64,000 nt of DNA from the NCBI GenBank assembly GCA_037577475.1, contig CM075203.1, positions 20,435,397-20,499,396 on the forward strand. Reading direction: 5' to 3'. The translations under genes were made by a program, and so were the position numbers. Positions 59,666-64,000 of the stretch are shown here, piece after piece. The notes under the pieces are model-generated. The model had not been told where the DNA came from. It made no database searches and worked only from the letters and a program-made list of their open reading frames with translations. Positions within the stretch are counted from its first letter, which is position 1; every line of letters begins with the position of its first letter. The DNA is from Chaunax sp. Z400. Lineage: Eukaryota > Chordata > Actinopteri > Lophiiformes > Chaunacidae.

Positions 59666-60117
59666 TGTTGTGGCGTGAAAAACACACAGGAGTCTCTGGA
59701 ACTTCAAAGTCATGTGGGTTCCCAATTTATTCACAGACCATGCAAGATACACAGCAATAAACTGGAACCCTGATCTCAGGTCCAGACAGTTTATATACCC
59801 TTCTAATGTCAGCTTGGGCATATGTTATTCACATCTGTGTACGTGCCTCATACTTAGTTCAAGTTACCCTTCCAAATGTTATTGTGTTCGTACATCCTCC
59901 ATATCTTGTGTACATGACCCCAGGTTCATGTTTATTTGCCCTTCCAAAGGTCAGTATGTGCTGACCAACTGATCAGGATCCTCAAGCAGGATGCATGCAC
60001 ACTACTTCCTGCATACGGAACAGCATGACTTTAAGGTCATACAGTGATTAAACAGAGGTTCATACTAAAGTTATATTATATTAAAATATATTGACATGTA
60101 TATTGAATTCCACAACA
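59666..60117 (-). repeat. ERV copy 2, 5' LTR
   Basis: Same LTR, with TGTACG at 59838 where the 3' LTRs have CGTACG, and TCCAGAC at 59784 shared with its own 3' LTR. Confidence 0.88.
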
Positions 60118-61576
60118 ATAACATATTCTAGTTGATTCAATACATACAGCTAATCGTTCTTGTCTGTTTGTTGGCAGACGGAGACTAGCGTGTTTACTTC
60201 CGCTGGATGTGACGCCATTAAAGTTCTGATGTTGATGTGAGAGAGCTTTTTGTTCCGCTTTGAGCTGTAATATCAACAAAAAACAAACATATTAGTAACC
60301 ATTCTCAAGTAAATACGCAGAAATAAACAATTTTCACGATTTGATACTGATTTTCAATTGTCGATCGAAGTAAATTGCCAAATTAAAAATAAAGTACAAA
60401 TTACTTTGAATTTGTCTGTTTTTTTACTTTCTCCAGACTCAACAACTCCTAGATTTGTGTTATTTTTGTGGGTGTCTGGGAATATTGCGGTTAATAAAAC
60501 AGCTGAATGGGTAAAACAAATAGAAATCAGACAGTGTATAATCCATTGTGTCTTGTTGTGGCTTCTTGCTGTTTCAGAGGACATCAGTTGAGCAGGTGGT
60601 CCTTCAGTGTGACCCAATGTGACAGAATGTGTCCATGTGCAGCCGAGACCACCACTGAATGTAGTCTGAGTGATCGGATCTCAAATGCATCCTTTATTGC
60701 ATTCTGTGTTCACAGCTTTACTTAAAGCTGTCCACTGTGAGCAGATCACTCAGGCTGGATGATACCAGTTCTAAACAGGGCCAAGGCCAAAAAACAGAAA
60801 ATGTAACGTGAGATCCAACAAGAGGAACTTGTTGCTGCAACTTCAACAGAGTTCTGTCGGCAACGCAACTTAGTTAGCAGGTTAACACTGAGGTACACAG
60901 TGATCGCAAGTTGATGTCCACTTATTCTAGCAAAACACATACAAGCGCTCAAGCTTTTTCACCCACCTAAATAGAAGCTTGGATGCTACAGTGAAGATTT
61001 TAGCTAAATAAAGTGTGTAAAGAACAGCATTTCATGACAGTTGCAGATCTTGGGGCATCTGGAGACATGTATGAGCTGCGTGGAGTCATTTATCTCTATT
61101 TTCAGTTGTGTATATTCAAAAACAACTCACCATGTTCTGCATTTAGTTATCAAAAATGCCAGAATTTTCAATTTTGGGTGTTCAGGTTTTTACCAATGTA
61201 ACATATGTTAATACTCATGAAACAAAGCCAAAGCCATTATTTTTACATATAAAACTTTATAACAGTAAATACAATACATATTCAGTATAATAGCACCTTG
61301 TTTCCTTAAGGTGGTAACTCCTGAATCAAATGAAGCATGTCAGAGAACATTAACTGTTCAGGATGACTCCAGTCCACGGTAATATGACATTGAATATGTG
61401 TTTAATCAATCAGAGAGTCAAATAAGAGTAGAACTCAGAGACAGAAGCTCAGGAGGTTTCGCTGATGTACGTCAATCTCTGGAAATCCTGTGTCAGCCAC
61501 AAAAAAATCCTTCTTGATCCTGACCACCGTTACAACACTGGGGAAATAACGACCTTTCAGGCCAGTCCAGGGCGTT
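60118..61576. other. Displaced zinc-finger 5' flank and mrpl27 downstream region (unit E)
   Basis: Begins with the second ATAA target copy, then the ETS-like segment (60153-60211) and the 450-bp segment missing in unit B. No gene recognised. Confidence 0.5.
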
Positions 61577-64000
61577 TTAGACCATGTCCACCAGTTTAAA
61601 CTTGCCCTCCTGTTTGACTGGCAGAACACTGATGAAGGTCTTGTAGAGCACAGCACCTTTGGGCAGCTTGGTGATAACCTGGGTTGCCTCTGGGCTGCGT
61701 GGTGGAGGGACGTAAACCTCCTTGGTGAACCTGACGATGCCGTCTTCCAGAGCAAAGAGCGTTTTGTTGGTTCCCATCCCCACCTGAGGGAGTGGGAAGG
61801 AGGTATGCGATGAGAACATTTTCATTACATACGATTAACATCTTTGGATAGACAAGGTGTTAACTTACATGAGCACCTGGATGATACCTCATCAGCCTCT
61901 GGGTTGCTAGGATGTTACCCGCATGGACAAAGGTACCTTGTGAGAAAATGAAAAGAGGTTAAACCACTAGAATTCCCCTTATTACTATCATCATGTATAT
62001 TCACACAACATGTGAGACGATGATCTCTCATTTAAAGGACCATTCAAGTGATTTTCTTTGAGGTTTAACTACAAATAAATTACACTTTATAAATATATAA
62101 ATTATACTCTATATTTTCATTGGTTTCCATTAATACCAGTATGGTAAGAAAAATGAATTTACATAGATGTGCTTGAATAAGATAATACTTCTAAACTTGT
62201 TTTACACTTTAAATATTGTCCATATCAATTACAGACAGTAATAGTGATGATAAGATCTAAGTAATTACCAGATGAATTATTAAGAGCATTAAAATAATCA
62301 GACTGCACAAGTTTGCCAAGTCAACAATCCACCAGATCTGGATCTCGACTAAAAATAATAAATAAATCTTATAAATCTGGAAATATTTCTACAACTGAAG
62401 CAGACAACTCTCAACACCATTAAGTCAGCTGGTAGTTGTTTGTAGCTCTCTTTGTTAATGTATAGCAACTATAATGAAGATCACAGAGGAATATGTATTT
62501 TGATCCAGCAGATCCGGAATATCTGAATCTGCACCACAGTGCACACTCAATGATGATGATGATGATGATGATTTATGGATTGTTTCCTCCATTTTAATCC
62601 ACACCTAAATTTAATGAGTTCTTGTCTGATGCATGCCCCATCCTTACACCAAGATTTATAGAAATTGGTTCAATTGGTTATTTTCCCGGATTAATAGATC
62701 AAAAACTGTTCAAACTGCTGTACTGGTACCACATCTCATTTACATGAGTGACAGCGATCCTACAGTCCAAAACTAAACGAGACAAACGTGCTGATTGTGG
62801 TGCAACATCTCTAGTTTAATGGAGGCCTGTTGTTTGGTCACCAGATATCACTCTGTACAATGTTGGTTTGGATTGTTTCAATATGGCTAAATCTTTAACA
62901 AAAAGGCCTCCATCAGATGCGGCTGAAGAGATTAAAGTAGTTTGTGAGTAAACACTAAGTGTTCACGCCAGTTCCACTGTCATTCTATGGGAAACACTGA
63001 ACAGACTGAAAGGCTACTAACCTCTCACCAACTGCATACACAACAATCATCTGTTTACCTTTCGATAATTTATACATTAAATAGTTATATGTTTAATTGA
63101 AAATCGGCACGCAGTTGTATACAGAAGGAGACAAATATGAGTAATTACCTTTATTTGTCAAAAAGGTATTTCAAACATATAATAAGAAACAGGCCTCTCT
63201 ATCCAGATACTCTTCCATATCAGGATGTAGCACATTTTCTGTAAATTGAATGCATATAAAATGACCTGTATCAGGACATTTGGGTCCTATCAAACAGCCC
63301 TATAGAGGGAGCTACAGTCAGCCATCCATTAACGAAATACGGTCCTACGTTCACACGTCATTCCCAGGATACAGCAGTCAGGCATCACCTTCATGCATGA
63401 CAATGCCCTCTATGGGACGCTCAGGATCACCGGGTGAGAGAGAGAGATCCTGCTCCAGCAACACATGAACAACTTCTCACAGCACTGCAGGAAGAATGGC
63501 ATGTCATCCTACAAGTCCAGATTAACATCTTATCCATTCAGGAGGTGTAAAGTAGTGATAAATGCTGGAGGTAGACACGCAAGGTAGTGACTATTTTTGT
63601 TCTCTGTCCCACCATCCACACTTTCTGACCTATAAACAAGAAGGCAAAAACCACTAATCTGCACAAAAAGGATTTTTCTGTATGGCTAGAGGGTGACTAA
63701 AGATGTGTGAACCATAATTTGCCCTTGATATTTAATATGAACAGGATGGCATAACATTAAAAAAGTGTTTCTACTGTTGATCAGTATACTAACAACACAG
63801 CAGTTTGAAAAGGTTTTACATTAATCTGGCCAATACAAGGCCGCCACTTCAAAATGAAATTGAGTCCGGAGAAGAAATAGCTACAGCATTTATGGGAAAT
63901 ATTTTAAAATAACTTGTTCCTACCATGCTGTTTCTTGAAGCCATATCTCTGTCCAGGACTTTTTCCTCCGAGGTTCTTACAGCTGCCACCAGACTTCTTA
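61577..64000 (-). CDS. mrpl27: mrpl27 copy E (exons 4, 3 and part of 2; cut by window edge)
   Basis: Exon 4 (61577-61783, ending KFKLVDMV), exon 3 (61869-61936) and the 3' part of exon 2 (63924-64000) are present with intact splice sites. Two replacements relative to C and D flank the exon 2/3 junction: Asp56 to His (KKQHG) and Asn58 to Thr (GTACCTTTG at the exon 3 start). The base region that is frameshifted in copy A lies just beyond the window, so integrity cannot be judged. Product as for copies C and D: mitochondrial ribosomal protein bL27m. Confidence 0.9.
63280..63550 (+). mobile_element. Tc1/mariner-like transposase fragment (unit E)
   Basis: Counterpart of 5743-6013 in mrpl27 intron 3. 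Confidence 0.65.

Larger units (their letters stand above)
55340..60117 (-). mobile_element. Endogenous retrovirus copy 2 (unit E), gag only
   Basis: The 4,778-bp element is at the same site as copy 1, with the same ATAA flanks and 452-bp LTRs at 55340-55791 (3') and 59666-60117 (5'). It is 56 bp shorter, matching a single copy of the leader segment that is tandemly duplicated in copy 1. Gag is broken at partly different places. The rest of the coding capacity is missing as in copy 1. Shared site and shared lesions show one ancestral insertion copied by segmental duplication. Confidence 0.93.

Noticed and set aside
1..64000. CRISPR arrays, prokaryotic operons, tRNA and rRNA genes
   Set aside because: None seen. 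The tandem repeats are coding minisatellites, microsatellites and segmental duplications of a vertebrate genome.

Overview
The window is vertebrate nuclear DNA, most likely from a ray-finned (teleost) fish. The evidence is split genes with GT/AG introns, a C2H2 zinc-finger gene with a two-exon layout and an N-terminal exon familiar from teleost zinc-finger families, a nuclear gene for mitochondrial ribosomal protein L27, and a dense mix of LINEs, hAT, Tc1-like and LTR elements. No bacterial or phage gene is present. Family names come from recognition by eye; no search was run.

The 64 kb is a head-to-tail array of five copies (A to E) of one unit of about 13 kb. All genes read leftwards (minus strand). 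From high to low coordinates each unit holds: a repeat-rich spacer (hAT remnant inside an I-type LINE remnant, a widespread fish repeat, an internally deleted L1/Tx1 LINE); mrpl27 in four exons; then the zinc-finger gene in two exons (57-residue exon 1; exon 2 with acidic repeats and all fingers). Zinc-finger start codons lie at 2544, 15558, 29068, 41868 and 55297. Unit A lacks the end of its zinc-finger exon 2 and unit E lacks mrpl27 exon 1 and part of exon 2, because the window ends there.

The units have diverged. Zinc-finger genes B, C, D and E encode 10, 8, 6 and 10 fingers, with different counts of a 33-residue acidic repeat, while exon 1 protein looks the same in all five. mrpl27 is intact in C and D, frameshifted by 2 bp in A, stripped of exons 1 and 2 in B, and cut by the window edge in E. 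Units B and E share a 4.8 kb endogenous retrovirus (paired 452 bp LTRs, lysine-tRNA-type primer site, degraded gag, no recognisable pol) at the same site, 42 bp upstream of the zinc-finger ATG and in the same orientation, so its 3' LTR occupies the promoter position of two of the five genes. Unit D carries an L2-like LINE with a nested palindromic Tc1-type sequence in its zinc-finger intron.

Shared markers conflict: A resembles D for mrpl27 and L1, B resembles E for zinc fingers and ERV (offset about 39.7 kb, three units), yet C/D and D/E share other indels. This suggests multi-unit duplication plus unequal exchange or gene conversion. The most interesting points are LTR takeover of zinc-finger promoters, finger-array turnover, and co-amplification of a housekeeping mitochondrial gene.
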